Source: Azoarcus sp. L1K30 (GTDB lineage Bacteria; Pseudomonadota; Gammaproteobacteria; Burkholderiales; Rhodocyclaceae). Taken from it: a DNA stretch of 64,000 bases. The stretch lies in NCBI RefSeq assembly GCF_018122735.1, contig NZ_JAGRRD010000001.1, positions 1,854,823-1,918,822 on the forward strand, written 5' to 3'. Of the stretch, positions 1-8,946 are shown piece by piece; position 1 is the stretch's first letter; each line of letters starts with the position of its first letter. The translations under genes and the position numbers were made by a program. The notes below the pieces were generated by a model, which saw only the letters and a program-made list of their open reading frames with translations, was not told the DNA's origin and did not search any database.

Positions 1-790
1 GCGCGCCCGCACTGCGCCTGACATGGCCGATCCACACGGCACCGTCCACCGTTGCACGCAAGACCGCGCCGTCGGCCCGGCGCCCCACCACCGCACCCGC
101 GGTGGCCCCCTCGGATGGCGGACCCGGCTGGGCGTCGAACAGCCAGCATGCCTCCCCGAAGAGCGCATCGGCCACCCCCGGATATCCGTCAGCCGCGCAC
201 AGCTTCGCCATGACCGTGGCAGTACCGTCCCGCGTCCAGTCGATGCTGCGATCGGCCTGCCGCATGGCCGGGCGCCAGTCACCCTGCTCGCCGGCGCATT
301 CATCGGCCGGACACGGCACCCAGCGCCCGGCTCGCCACGCATCGACCCGCGCGAGTGCCTCGCGCACTGCAGCCACGGCCGCGGCGGTGACTTCGTTGCG
401 ATACAGGCTGGCCTTGGTCGCCGCCCGCATCGGAAAGCGCCGCGCCGCCCACACCGGGCCTGCATCCATTTCGGCCTCGGCCTGCAATACGGTCACCCCC
501 CATTCGGACCGACCTTCATGGATCGCCCAGTCGAGCGCGGACGGCCCGCGGTCGCCGACAACACCCGGGTGCACGATCAAGGTCAGGTGTTCGCGCCAGA
601 TCGACGCCGGTACGGCACGCTTGAGAAACGGGCAGACGATGACATCGGGCCGGAACAGCGCCACCGCCTCTTCCGCCACCGCATCGGCGATATCGAACTC
701 GACCGAGACCTGGTGGCCGTCCGCCCGCAGCTCGGCAAACAGGCGCTGGCTCAGGCTGTTGAACGCATGGGTCAGGAACAGGACGCGCAT
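1..790 (-). CDS. hypX: Hydrogenase maturation protein HypX (N-terminal part, cut by window edge)
   Basis: HypX (HoxX) supplies the active-site CO ligand of [NiFe]-hydrogenases from formyl-tetrahydrofolate when cells grow with oxygen (known from Ralstonia). The visible 263 residues start MRVLFLTHAFNSLSQRLF and match the formyltransferase-like N-terminal domain, including IVHPGVVGDRGPSALDW around residues 80-100 and AEMDAGPVWAARRFPM. The C-terminal enoyl-CoA hydratase-like domain lies beyond the left edge. It begins 10 bases after the hypE stop, as the last visible gene of the hup/hyp operon. The frame stays open to base 1, so no stop is seen. Confidence 0.9.
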   Translation of the reverse strand, partial: MRVLFLTHAFNSLSQRLFAELRADGHQVSVEFDIADAVAEEAVALFRPDVIVCPFLKRAVPASIWREHLTLIVHPGVVGDRGPSALDWAIHEGRSEWGVTVLQAEAEMDAGPVWAARRFPMRAATKASLYRNEVTAAAVAAVREALARVDAWRAGRWVPCPADECAGEQGDWRPAMRQADRSIDWTRDGTATVMAKLCAADGYPGVADALFGEACWLFDAQPGPPSEGATAGAVVGRRADGAVLRATVDGAVWIGHVRRSAGA

Positions 791-800
791 CGCCCTGGCC

Positions 801-1856
801 TCAGCAGATGCGGGGCAATTGCTCGCCCGACAACCAGTCGACCATGCGCCGGCCGCCAAAGCCGGTGCGGATCTGAACGAAATGGTTGGGATCGGCGATC
901 ACCTCGCCGATGCGCGCGGCTTCGGTCCCCAGGGGATGCGCGCGCAGCGCGGAAACGGCCGCATCGGCGTCGTCCGCGGCGCAGATCACCACCAGCTTGC
1001 CCTCGTTGGCGACATACAGCGGGTCGAGACCGAGAAACTCGCATGCGGCCTCCACCTGCGGATGGACCGGAATCGCGGCCTCCTCGAGGCTGATCCCGAC
1101 ACCCGACTGGACCGCGATCTCGTTGAGCGTCGTCGCCAGCCCGCCGCGGGTGGGGTCGCGCATGACCCGGATGCCGGGTACGGCCTCGAGCAGATCGGCA
1201 ATCAGGCCGTGCAGGGCTGCAGTATCGGAAACGATCTCGGTGTCGAAGGCGAGTGATTCGCGCTGCGACAGGATGGCCGTGCCATGGTCGCCGATACTGC
1301 CCGACACGATCACCACATCGCCCGCACGCGCATTCGCGCCGCCGATGTCACGCCCCGCCGGCAGGGCCCCCACGCCGGTGGTGGAAATGAACACACCGTC
1401 GCCCTTGCCAGCCTCGACCACCTTGGTGTCTCCGGTCACGACCGGCACCCCCGCCTCACGCGCCGCCGCCGCCATCGAGTCGACGATGCGCACCAGGTCG
1501 GCCAGCGCAAACCCTTCCTCGAGAATGAAGCTCGCGGCAAGGTAGAGCGGGCGGGCGCCCATGACCGCCACATCGTTGATGGTGCCATGCACCGACAGGC
1601 AACCGATGTCTCCGCCGGGGAAAAACAGCGGAGAGACCACATGCGCGTCGGTCGCCATCACCAGGCGCTCGCCGGCGGCAGGTGATGGCAGCACCGCTGC
1701 GTCATTGCCCTGCCCCAGCCATTCGTTGGCGAACGCGCGCGCAAACACTTCGTCGATCAACTGCGCCATCGCGCGACCGCCTGCCCCGTGCCCCATGTCC
1801 ACCCGGCCCTGCTTCAGGTCGAGCGGGCGGACGTAGCCTTTCTTTACCTCACCCAT
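801..1856 (-). CDS. hypE: Hydrogenase maturation protein HypE
   Basis: HypE dehydrates a carbamoyl group on its C-terminal cysteine to a thiocyanate, the source of the active-site CN ligands. The 351-residue protein has the PurM-like ATP-binding fold (GHGAGGRAM near residue 22, GNDAAVL near 50, TGDTK near 140, DPTRGGLATTLNE near 230). It ends exactly in the family signature PRIC, with the reactive Cys as last residue. Length is normal. It lies between hypD (33 bases upstream) and hypX (10 bases downstream). Confidence 0.97.
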   Translation of the reverse strand: MGEVKKGYVRPLDLKQGRVDMGHGAGGRAMAQLIDEVFARAFANEWLGQGNDAAVLPSPAAGERLVMATDAHVVSPLFFPGGDIGCLSVHGTINDVAVMGARPLYLAASFILEEGFALADLVRIVDSMAAAAREAGVPVVTGDTKVVEAGKGDGVFISTTGVGALPAGRDIGGANARAGDVVIVSGSIGDHGTAILSQRESLAFDTEIVSDTAALHGLIADLLEAVPGIRVMRDPTRGGLATTLNEIAVQSGVGISLEEAAIPVHPQVEAACEFLGLDPLYVANEGKLVVICAADDADAAVSALRAHPLGTEAARIGEVIADPNHFVQIRTGFGGRRMVDWLSGEQLPRIC

Positions 1857-1889
1857 GTTGCAGCCCCCAGCGTCGCATCCAGCCTCCCG

Positions 1890-3032
1890 TCACGCTGCCA
1901 CCACCGGAATGTCGCGGAAGCGACCGTAGTTGTAGTGGGCCGCGCAGGCCCCTTCGGACGACACCATGCACGAGCCCATCGGGTTCTCGGGCGTACACAC
2001 CGTGCCGAAGATCCTGCAGTCGGTCGGTTTTTTCACCCCGCGCAGAATCGCACCGCATTCGCAGGCTTTGTTGTCCGCCACACTGCGGTAGGCGATGTCG
2101 AACTTCGCCTCGGCATCGAAGGCGGCGAAACGTTCGCGAATGCGCAGCGCCGAGTACGGCACTTCGCGAAGGCCACGCCATTCGAAGCTGCGGCGCAGCT
2201 CGAACACCTCGCTCACCAGCGCCTGCGCCTTGAGGTTGCCGTCTGCGGTAACGGCGCGGGTGAATTCGTTCTCGACCTCGGCGCGGCCGTCGTTGACCTG
2301 GCGGATCAGCATGCGTATCGCCTGCATTACGTCCAGCGGCTCGAAACCGGCAATCACCACCGGCTTGCGATACTCCTCGGCAAAGAAGGCATAGGGCCGG
2401 CTGCCGATGATGGTCGATACATGCGCCGGTCCGATGAAGCCATCCAGCGGCACGCTGCCGATGTCGCGCACCTCGGGCGATTCGAGGATGGTGACGATCG
2501 CCGAGGGCGTCAGCACGTGGTTGCAGATCACGCTGAAATTGGTCAACCCGAGCGCTTCGGCCTGTCGGATGACCAGCGCGGTGGGCGGCGTGGTGGTCTC
2601 GAAACCGATGGCAAAGAACACCACCTCGCGTTCGGGGCTGGCCTGCGCCAGCGCCAGTGCGTCGCCCGCGGAATACACCATGCGGATGTCGGCGCCACGG
2701 GCCTTGGCCTTGAGCATCGACAAGCCCTCCGAGGCCGGTACCCGCAGGCAGTCGCCGTAGGTGCAGACGATCACCTCCGGCCGCGCCAGCGCCAACCCGA
2801 TCGCCATGTCGATGCGACCGATCGGCAGCACGCACACCGGACAGCCGGGGCCGTGGATCATGCGCACATTGGGCGGCAGCAGGTCAGTCACGCCATAGCG
2901 CGAGATGGCGTGGGTATGGCCGCCGCAGAACTCCATGAAGGCGTAGTCGCGCCCCGCATCGGCTTCGCGGCGGATGGCGGCGGCGAGCTGCCGTGCCAGC
3001 CCGCCATCGCGGAACTCGTCGACGTATTTCAT
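1890..3032 (-). CDS. hypD: Hydrogenase maturation protein HypD
   Basis: HypD is the [4Fe-4S] scaffold on which, with HypC, the Fe(CN)2CO unit is built in the cytoplasm. The 380-residue protein shows the conserved FCGGHTHA (Cys36) and GPGCPVC (Cys64, Cys67) motifs, GFETTTPPTA, and the cysteine-rich C-terminal cluster region (ACECGAIL, CRIFGTVCTPENPMGSCMV). The start ATG overlaps the hypC stop by four bases, which suggests coupled translation of the two partners. Confidence 0.97.
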   Translation of the reverse strand: MKYVDEFRDGGLARQLAAAIRREADAGRDYAFMEFCGGHTHAISRYGVTDLLPPNVRMIHGPGCPVCVLPIGRIDMAIGLALARPEVIVCTYGDCLRVPASEGLSMLKAKARGADIRMVYSAGDALALAQASPEREVVFFAIGFETTTPPTALVIRQAEALGLTNFSVICNHVLTPSAIVTILESPEVRDIGSVPLDGFIGPAHVSTIIGSRPYAFFAEEYRKPVVIAGFEPLDVMQAIRMLIRQVNDGRAEVENEFTRAVTADGNLKAQALVSEVFELRRSFEWRGLREVPYSALRIRERFAAFDAEAKFDIAYRSVADNKACECGAILRGVKKPTDCRIFGTVCTPENPMGSCMVSSEGACAAHYNYGRFRDIPVVAA

Positions 3033-3268
3033 GCCCCGGCTCCGCCATCGACGCCGATGCCGGCTTCGGCGAACAGCGCAAGCGTGCGCTCGGCTTCCTC
3101 GGCATCGAGCCGGGACAAGGCGTAGCCGACGTGCACGATGACGTAATCACCCACGGCGACCCCTTCGACCAGCGCGAGCGAGATCTCCTTCTTCACCCCA
3201 CCGAGATCGATGCGGGCATTGTCGCCGTCGAGCAGTTCGACGACACGGGCGGGAATCGCAAGGCACAT
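3029..3268 (-). CDS. hypC: Hydrogenase maturation chaperone HypC
   Basis: This small chaperone carries the iron-cyano-carbonyl unit from the HypCD complex to the hydrogenase large subunit. The 79 residues begin MCLAIPARVVEL; Cys2, exposed after Met removal, is the family's essential residue. The beta-barrel region (ARIDLGGVKKEISLALV, VGDYVIVHVGYALSRL) is intact. It lies three bases after hypF and overlaps hypD by four. A paralogue of the same family, hupF, lies further upstream in the operon and serves the HupL precursor specifically. Confidence 0.97.
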   Translation of the reverse strand: MCLAIPARVVELLDGDNARIDLGGVKKEISLALVEGVAVGDYVIVHVGYALSRLDAEEAERTLALFAEAGIGVDGGAGA

Positions 3269-3271
3269 GGT

Positions 3272-5632
3272 TCAGTATCCCGTTTGCAGTTGCTGGATCG
3301 CCACCCAGGCCTGACCGAGGGCGATGCCGCCGTCGTTGCAGGGGGCCTGGCGCGCGCCAAGAACAGTGAGACCGCGTGCGGCAAGCCGGCGCGGCAGTTC
3401 GAACGCAAGCTGACGGTTGAGAAAACAGCCGCCGCCCAGCGCAACCGTCGTGAGCCGCTCGCGCCTGGCGACGCCGACGATCCAGTCCTCCAGCGCGGCC
3501 AGCAGCGTCGCATGAAACACCGCGGCGCCCCGCGCGGGGTCGGCCACCGTCACCAGTTCGGCAAACACCGGCAGCAAGTCGAGCACGGTCATACCATCGG
3601 CCTCGCGCAGCAGCCATCCGGGATGCGCCCGCAAGGCCGGGCCGTAGGATGCGGCAAGACTCTCCAGCCGCATCGCGGCTTCGGCCTCGTAGTGCATGTC
3701 CTCGCACACCCCGAGGACGCCGGCGGCCGCATCGAACCAGCGCCCCATGCTGGTGGTGGACGGACACAGGTGGGTCTTGTGCAGCAGCGCGCCGATCTGC
3801 GCCGCCCCCTTGTGGCCGGCGAAACGCACTGCGATGTCGCCCGTCTGCCCCATCCGGTGCAGAACGGCTGCAGCCATCCGCCATGGTGCCTTGGCCGCGC
3901 GATCCCCTCCGGGCAACGGCAAGGGCGCAAGATGCCCCAGACGGTCGAAGCCCGCCCCGTCCACCCTGATCAACTCGCCCCCCCACGCCGTACCGTCTGT
4001 CCCCATGCCGACGCCGTCGAGCGCCACGCCGAGCGCCGGACCGCCGTGTCGATGCTCGGCGAGCACCGCGGCAATGTGGGCATGGTGATGCTGCACGCCG
4101 AACGCCGGCACACCGAGCCGCTCAGCCAGCGCCAGTGCCGCGCGCGTGGAGTGAAAATCGGGATGCAGATCGTGCGCCACGGCTGCCGGGCGCACGGCGA
4201 GAATGCGCTGCAAGTGCTCGGCGGCAGCATCCATTGCCTCGCATACGCCGGGATTGTCGAGATCGCCGAGGTGCTGGGAGAGAAAGGCCTCATCGCCCCG
4301 CGTCAGGCACAGCGCATTCTTGAGCCACGCGCCGAAGGCGAGCACGGGCGGCGCCTTGCGACCCAGCCGGATGGCGCGCGGCGTATACCCGCGCGCACGG
4401 CGGATGAGGCGCGGCTGCGCTCGATCCGGTTCCAATGGCCCGCGCGCCACCATCACGATGGAATCGTCGCAACGGGTCAGAATGTCGCGATCGTGAAGCA
4501 GGTAGGCATCGGCAATGCCGTTGAGGCGTCGCAGCGCATCGTCGTTGTCGATCACCAGTGGTTCGCCACCCGGATTTGCCGACGTCATTACCAGGACGAG
4601 ATCCTGCACCTCGCCGAGCCAATCGGTGCCCGCAGGGCGACCAGCATTGTCGTGAAACAGCAGATAGTGGATCGGGGTGTAGGGCAGCATCAGGCCGATG
4701 CTGTCGAGATCGGGCGCGACTCCCCACAGGTCCGCATCCACGTCGGGGCGCTTTTCGCACAGCACGATGGGGCGTTCGCCCGCACTCAGCAGGACTTCTT
4801 CGCTGCTGGCAAGGCGCGCCCAGCGTCGCGCCGAGGCGAGATTGGCCACCATCAACGCAAACGGTTTGGCTTCGCGGCCCTTGCGCACGCGCAGGCGCTC
4901 AACGGCCTCCGGATTGCGCGCATCACATGCCAGGTGATAGCCGCCCAGGCCCTTGATCGCGACAATCTCGCCGGTCAGCAGGCGCAGCAGCGTGTCCGCC
5001 ACCGGATCGCGCGTGGCGACACGCACACCGGACGCCTCCAGCAAGACGAGATGCGGACCGCAATCGGCGCAGGCGTTGGGCTCGGCATGAAAGCGGCGAT
5101 GCTCGGGCGCGTCGTATTCGTGCTGGCAGGTCGGGCACTGCACGAAAGTGGCCATGCTGGTGTTGCTGCGATCGTAGGGCAGCGCGCGGGTCATCGTGTA
5201 GCGCGGACCGCAGTGGGTACAGTTGATGAAGGGATAGCGCCAGCGCCGGTCGGACGGATCGAAGAGTTCGCCGAGGCATTCGCTGCACACGGCACTGTCG
5301 TGACCGATGGTGGTGCTGACCCCACCGCGTTCGCTGCTCCGGATGGTGAACCCGCGATCCTCCGGGTCTGCCTCGCACAGCCGCGTATGAATGGAATCGA
5401 TGCGCGCCAGCGCAGGCGCTTCCGACCGCATCCGCGCAATCAGCGCTGAGACATTGCCGGGCAGCCCCTGACCTTCGAGTTCGACCCCCTCGCCATCGTT
5501 TCGCACCCAGCCGGAGATCCCCAGGGTCTGCGCCAGTCGATAGACGAAAGGACGAAAACCCACCCCCTGCACCACCCCGCGCACCCGGATATGGCGGCGC
5601 TCGACCCGGGCTTGAACGCTTTCGGCTGTCAT
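3272..5632 (-). CDS. hypF: Carbamoyltransferase HypF
   Basis: HypF converts carbamoyl phosphate and ATP to carbamoyl-adenylate and loads it on HypE for CN synthesis. Domains in order: acylphosphatase-like (VQGVGFRPFVYRLAQ near residues 20-34), double zinc-finger region with four CxxC-type pairs (CSEC, CTHCGPRY, CPTC, CADCGPH), YrdC-like domain (near 200-385), and a Kae1-like C-terminal domain (HHHAHIAAV, DGVGMGTDGTAWGGEL). I chose the ATG at 5632, which overlaps the hypB stop by one base and has a GGTGAG ribosome site 8 bases upstream. A GTG at 5641 would add three residues but leaves no room for that site. The protein is then 786 residues. Confidence 0.95.
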   Translation of the reverse strand: MTAESVQARVERRHIRVRGVVQGVGFRPFVYRLAQTLGISGWVRNDGEGVELEGQGLPGNVSALIARMRSEAPALARIDSIHTRLCEADPEDRGFTIRSSERGGVSTTIGHDSAVCSECLGELFDPSDRRWRYPFINCTHCGPRYTMTRALPYDRSNTSMATFVQCPTCQHEYDAPEHRRFHAEPNACADCGPHLVLLEASGVRVATRDPVADTLLRLLTGEIVAIKGLGGYHLACDARNPEAVERLRVRKGREAKPFALMVANLASARRWARLASSEEVLLSAGERPIVLCEKRPDVDADLWGVAPDLDSIGLMLPYTPIHYLLFHDNAGRPAGTDWLGEVQDLVLVMTSANPGGEPLVIDNDDALRRLNGIADAYLLHDRDILTRCDDSIVMVARGPLEPDRAQPRLIRRARGYTPRAIRLGRKAPPVLAFGAWLKNALCLTRGDEAFLSQHLGDLDNPGVCEAMDAAAEHLQRILAVRPAAVAHDLHPDFHSTRAALALAERLGVPAFGVQHHHAHIAAVLAEHRHGGPALGVALDGVGMGTDGTAWGGELIRVDGAGFDRLGHLAPLPLPGGDRAAKAPWRMAAAVLHRMGQTGDIAVRFAGHKGAAQIGALLHKTHLCPSTTSMGRWFDAAAGVLGVCEDMHYEAEAAMRLESLAASYGPALRAHPGWLLREADGMTVLDLLPVFAELVTVADPARGAAVFHATLLAALEDWIVGVARRERLTTVALGGGCFLNRQLAFELPRRLAARGLTVLGARQAPCNDGGIALGQAWVAIQQLQTGY

Positions 5633-6567
5633 CAAACGCACTCACCCGCGGCGGTCCGGTCCGACTGCTGCCGCGCCGTGGCGGCCAGGCCGTCGGCAAT
5701 CCAGCGCAGCCAGTCGTCGAAGCCTTCGCCCGTGGTCGCGGACACCTTGATCACGCGCAGACGCGGATTGACCCGAAGCGCGAAGTCGACGGCCCTGTCC
5801 ACATCGAAACTGAGGTAGGGCAGCAGGTCCACCTTGTTGACGAGCAGCAGATCTGCCGCAGCGAACATGTCGGGATACTTGAGCGGCTTGTCTTCGCCCT
5901 CGGTCACCGACAGGATCACGACCTTGTGCGCCTCGCCCAGATCGAAGGCCGCCGGGCACACGAGGTTGCCGACGTTTTCGATCAGCAGCAGCGAGTCTTC
6001 GGCAAGCGCCAGGCGCGGCAGGGCCTGCCCCACCATGTGCGCGTCAAGATGGCAGCCCTTGCCGGTATTGATCTGCAATGCGCGCACACCGGTCGCACGG
6101 ATGCGCTCGGCATCGAAGTCGGTCTGCTGGTCGCCTTCGATCACCGCCACCGGCACGCGCGTACCCAACTCGGTGATGGTGCGGCACAACAGCGTCGTCT
6201 TGCCCGAACCGGGACTGGACACCAGATTCAGCGCGAAGATGCCACGCGCGCTCAGCCACTGACGGTTGGCGTCGGCCAGGCGATCATTCTTGCCCAGGAT
6301 GTCCTGCTCGATCCTGACCATCTGGCCCTGACTGAGGCCGGGCGCGTGCGCATGGGCCGGCCCGTTGCCATAGTCGACGGTATCGCCGTCGATACGGGGC
6401 GCATGGCCGGTTTCGCCCGCGTGTTCATGCGCCTGCCGTTCCTGCCTCGCGCCCGCGTCAAGCGGTCGCCAGGCCAGGGTCCGGCCCGCGCGGGGCCCGG
6501 CTGAAGGCCGTGCGTTCGCCCAGCCAATGCTCACCTCACCCGTCCCGCAACCACATACCGTACACAT
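5632..6567 (-). CDS. hypB: Hydrogenase nickel-incorporation GTPase HypB
   Basis: HypB hydrolyses GTP to drive nickel insertion, working with HypA. The 311-residue protein has the N-terminal metal motif CTVCGCG (residues 2-8), a modest histidine-rich stretch (HEH at 47-49, HAHA at 72-75), a P-loop SSPGSGKTT at 117-125, the [16 protein letters not shown] metal/switch region and the NKVDLLPY guanine motif. The histidine tract is short compared with the nickel-storing versions of some rhizobia. It is separated from hypA by 57 bases and overlaps hypF by one base. Confidence 0.96.
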   Translation of the reverse strand: MCTVCGCGTGEVSIGWANARPSAGPRAGRTLAWRPLDAGARQERQAHEHAGETGHAPRIDGDTVDYGNGPAHAHAPGLSQGQMVRIEQDILGKNDRLADANRQWLSARGIFALNLVSSPGSGKTTLLCRTITELGTRVPVAVIEGDQQTDFDAERIRATGVRALQINTGKGCHLDAHMVGQALPRLALAEDSLLLIENVGNLVCPAAFDLGEAHKVVILSVTEGEDKPLKYPDMFAAADLLLVNKVDLLPYLSFDVDRAVDFALRVNPRLRVIKVSATTGEGFDDWLRWIADGLAATARQQSDRTAAGECV

Positions 6568-6624
6568 GCTCTCTGCTCCTCGAACAACGGGGCAGTCCGG
6601 CTGCCCTCTCTCCGATTGATCCGA

Positions 6625-6966
6625 TTAGTCGACTTCCAGTTCTCGTACCCGCATCTCGGTCCCACCCGTCGGCTGCACCTGGTAGCTGCCGCATTGCGGA
6701 CACGGGTCGTACAGGCGGCTGACGACCACTGTCTGCGCACACTGCATGCACCAGCCGCTGCCCGGCACCCTGACCACCTCCATCCTTGCGCCCTCGGCCG
6801 GCCCGCCCTTCATCACCGCCTCGAAGCAGAATGCGAGCGCGTCCACTTCGACCGCGGACAGCTCACCGATTTCGACCACGACTGACCTGACCCGGCCCAG
6901 TTGCTGGCTGCTCACCGCATCGTCCACGATGCTGCGAATACCCTCGGCGAGCGACATCTCATGCAT
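6625..6966 (-). CDS. hypA: Hydrogenase nickel-incorporation protein HypA
   Basis: HypA is the nickel metallochaperone that partners HypB. The start at 6966 gives 113 residues beginning MHEMSLAEGI, so His2 and Glu3 of the Ni site are in place. The structural zinc site is Cys73, Cys76, Cys89, Cys92 (CMQC and CPQC). The reading frame stays open upstream, but the MHE start is diagnostic. The start overlaps the hupK end by eight bases. Confidence 0.97.
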   Translation of the reverse strand: MHEMSLAEGIRSIVDDAVSSQQLGRVRSVVVEIGELSAVEVDALAFCFEAVMKGGPAEGARMEVVRVPGSGWCMQCAQTVVVSRLYDPCPQCGSYQVQPTGGTEMRVRELEVD

Positions 6967-8092
6967 CGCCGGCGTCCTCGGCCACCACCTCGAATGCCAC
7001 GCAGGGGTCGAGCGACAGGGCCAGCCAGTCGAGTCGCGCCAGCGCCGCCTCTCGGCTTTCCGCCTCCCAGCCGGTGGCTTCGCACAGGAACGCCCCTGCC
7101 GGCGCGAAATTCCATTCGGTGGGCGCGATGATGCGATAGTCGGCAACGATGTCACCTTCGAGCCGCACGGCGTGCAGCAGCACGCCGCGCGAGGTCTCCA
7201 CACAGGCGAGGCCGGCCCCCTCGCCCAGCGCCGCGGCATCGACACATGCCTGCATGTCGCGGGCGAGCGGATGACGCAGGCGGCTTGCATCGTCGGACAG
7301 ATCGACCACCTGCGCAAACACACGTGCCGCAATCCGGTGCCCATACCCCAGCAACGACGCGACCAGCGGCGAGCGGCACTGGCGCGCCAGCGCGCCGGTT
7401 TCGTGCGCGGCCGCGCCGGACTCATCCCGCCACGCCGGCGCGCGGTCGAAGTCTTCGTCCGGCATGCCGCCGCCGAACATCCGCGCCCAATCCGCTGCGG
7501 CATGCGCGACCAGCAGCGGCGCCACCCTGTCGTTTGCCGGCGTCCATCGTCCGGCCTCGATGAGTTCGGCCAGCGTCTCGCCAACGAGCCCCCCGTAGCG
7601 CGTCGCACTGATGAACTCGGCAAGACTGGCGGGCTCACGCATCGACAGGAAGAACCCGGACAGCAACTCCTTGGCGACGAAATCGAGCAGCACGCCGCCA
7701 ATATCGAACGCAGTGCCAGCATCGCTCACCTTCGACAAGCGGTGATGCAACTGCGCAAAGCGGGTGCGCTGGGGCAAGCGGCCAAAACGGACCGGCCAGT
7801 CGAGCAGCAGCCGCCACAGGTGTTCCTGCGCAGCCTCGCAACTGACGGCACGCTCGTCTTCGGCACTCGGCAGATAGGGCTCGCCGCGCGCAGCGCCAAC
7901 TGCCGCCCGCGCGGCGATGCCCTGGGCGCGTCCGCACAGGCTGAACAGCGCCGGCACCAGACGCAGCGCTTCATCCACCGAACGGCCGACCAGCAGGCCC
8001 GCGGCGCGCGGTCGTGAATTTTCGATTCGCGCCGCCAGACAGCGACCATCCTCGATACGGGCGGCGATGCGCAGGGTGCCGGCTGTGCTCAT
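6959..8092 (-). CDS. hupK: Hydrogenase assembly scaffold HupK (HoxV)
   Basis: HupK/HoxV is a distant relative of the large subunit thought to act as scaffold for the Fe(CN)2CO unit together with HypC/HupF before transfer to HupL. The start at 8092 gives 377 residues (MSTAGTLRIAARIEDGRC). The middle keeps the HxxH-type organisation of large subunits (ARVFAQVVDLSD, HPLARDMQACV, ETSRGVLLHAVRLEGD, YRIIAPTEWNFAP), and PCVAF near the C terminus stands where the large subunit has its C-terminal Cys pair. It overlaps hupJ by four bases and hypA by eight. Confidence 0.9.
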   Translation of the reverse strand: MSTAGTLRIAARIEDGRCLAARIENSRPRAAGLLVGRSVDEALRLVPALFSLCGRAQGIAARAAVGAARGEPYLPSAEDERAVSCEAAQEHLWRLLLDWPVRFGRLPQRTRFAQLHHRLSKVSDAGTAFDIGGVLLDFVAKELLSGFFLSMREPASLAEFISATRYGGLVGETLAELIEAGRWTPANDRVAPLLVAHAAADWARMFGGGMPDEDFDRAPAWRDESGAAAHETGALARQCRSPLVASLLGYGHRIAARVFAQVVDLSDDASRLRHPLARDMQACVDAAALGEGAGLACVETSRGVLLHAVRLEGDIVADYRIIAPTEWNFAPAGAFLCEATGWEAESREAALARLDWLALSLDPCVAFEVVAEDAGDA

Positions 8093-8634
8093 CCGCGCCC
8101 CCGCAAGAACGAACCGCCACGCAGGAACTCGCGCCGCGACACGGGCGCCGCAGCCAGCGACTTGCCCTGCAATCGCCGCTGTTCCGCGACTGCTTCGGCA
8201 GCGCCCAGGGGCCGCTCGAACAGCGCATCCAGCGCCGCAAGTGCCACGGCCTCCGCTTCCGCCTGGGTCGCAAACTCGAACACCGGCGAATAGAGCGAGC
8301 ACAACTGATAGGGGCCGATCTCCGGCTCGCTGTTGCCGACAAACTCGTACTCGCCCGAGGGCAATGTCCAGCACTGGTGCTGCCCTAGACTCAGGGTACG
8401 AAAGCGCCCGCCGCCGCCCGGCACCAGCATCAGGCTGAGCGACCATGGCGTCAGCAAGGCGCCCAGCCACTCGCCCTCCCACTGCCGAAAACCCAGTGCT
8501 GCAACCGCGAGCGCCGGGTTGCACAGCGGCAGGTCGGCCATCTGTCCGGTGGCGATGCGCCTGAAGCAGGCGGCGATCGCAGGCGCTGGATCCCGCTCCA
8601 GATCGGCACGCGCGTCGGGTGAAAACGCAGTCAT
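8089..8634 (-). CDS. hupJ: HybE-family hydrogenase assembly chaperone HupJ (HoxT)
   Basis: Members of the HybE family protect or proofread the hydrogenase small subunit before export; HoxT of Ralstonia is needed for full activity in oxygen. The start at 8634 gives 181 residues. The family core is visible as PLCNPALAVAALGFRQWEG, LLTPWSLSLMLVPGG, and the C-terminal segment with conserved acidic and aromatic residues. The C-terminal tail (SRREFLRGGSFLRGRG) is basic. It overlaps the rubredoxin gene and hupK by four bases each, which suggests translational coupling. Confidence 0.87.
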   Translation of the reverse strand: MTAFSPDARADLERDPAPAIAACFRRIATGQMADLPLCNPALAVAALGFRQWEGEWLGALLTPWSLSLMLVPGGGGRFRTLSLGQHQCWTLPSGEYEFVGNSEPEIGPYQLCSLYSPVFEFATQAEAEAVALAALDALFERPLGAAEAVAEQRRLQGKSLAAAPVSRREFLRGGSFLRGRG

Positions 8635-8843
8635 GCGTCCCCCACCACCATGAACTTGTGGCGCGGAGCGTCGCAGTTGGGGCAGGACCAATGGTCGGGC
8701 AGGGCCGAAAACGGCGTACCCGGCGCAATCTGCCACACCTCGTCACCTTCGGCCGGATCGTAGACATGCCAGCAGATGCCGCATTCGAGCCGGGCGTCCT
8801 CCGCGATGCGACTTCCGTCGCCAAGATAGCTGCCTTCAAACAT
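8631..8843 (-). CDS. hupI: Rubredoxin HupI (HoxR)
   Basis: This one-iron electron carrier is linked to maturation of oxygen-tolerant membrane-bound hydrogenases. The 70-residue protein has both rubredoxin knuckles, CGIC (Cys21, Cys24) and CPNC (Cys54, Cys57), with WHVYDPAEGD and the aromatic core between them. The N-terminal 20 residues are the extension typical of HupI rather than of free rubredoxins. The 103 bases upstream to hupH are the longest gap in this part of the operon and hold nothing I can name. Confidence 0.95.
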   Translation of the reverse strand: MFEGSYLGDGSRIAEDARLECGICWHVYDPAEGDEVWQIAPGTPFSALPDHWSCPNCDAPRHKFMVVGDA

Positions 8844-8946
8844 GTGCTGAATTCCTGTTGTGCGGCAGCCCCCCCGGCCCCGCCCGTCTCCATGCGTTCC
8901 GATGGTACGCCTAAGCCGTGGGCAGGAGCAGTCGGGACTCCCCGCA

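Noticed and set aside
2993-5449. A long plus-strand open frame opposite hypF
   Set aside because: hypF is unmistakable on the minus strand; the antisense product resembles no family.
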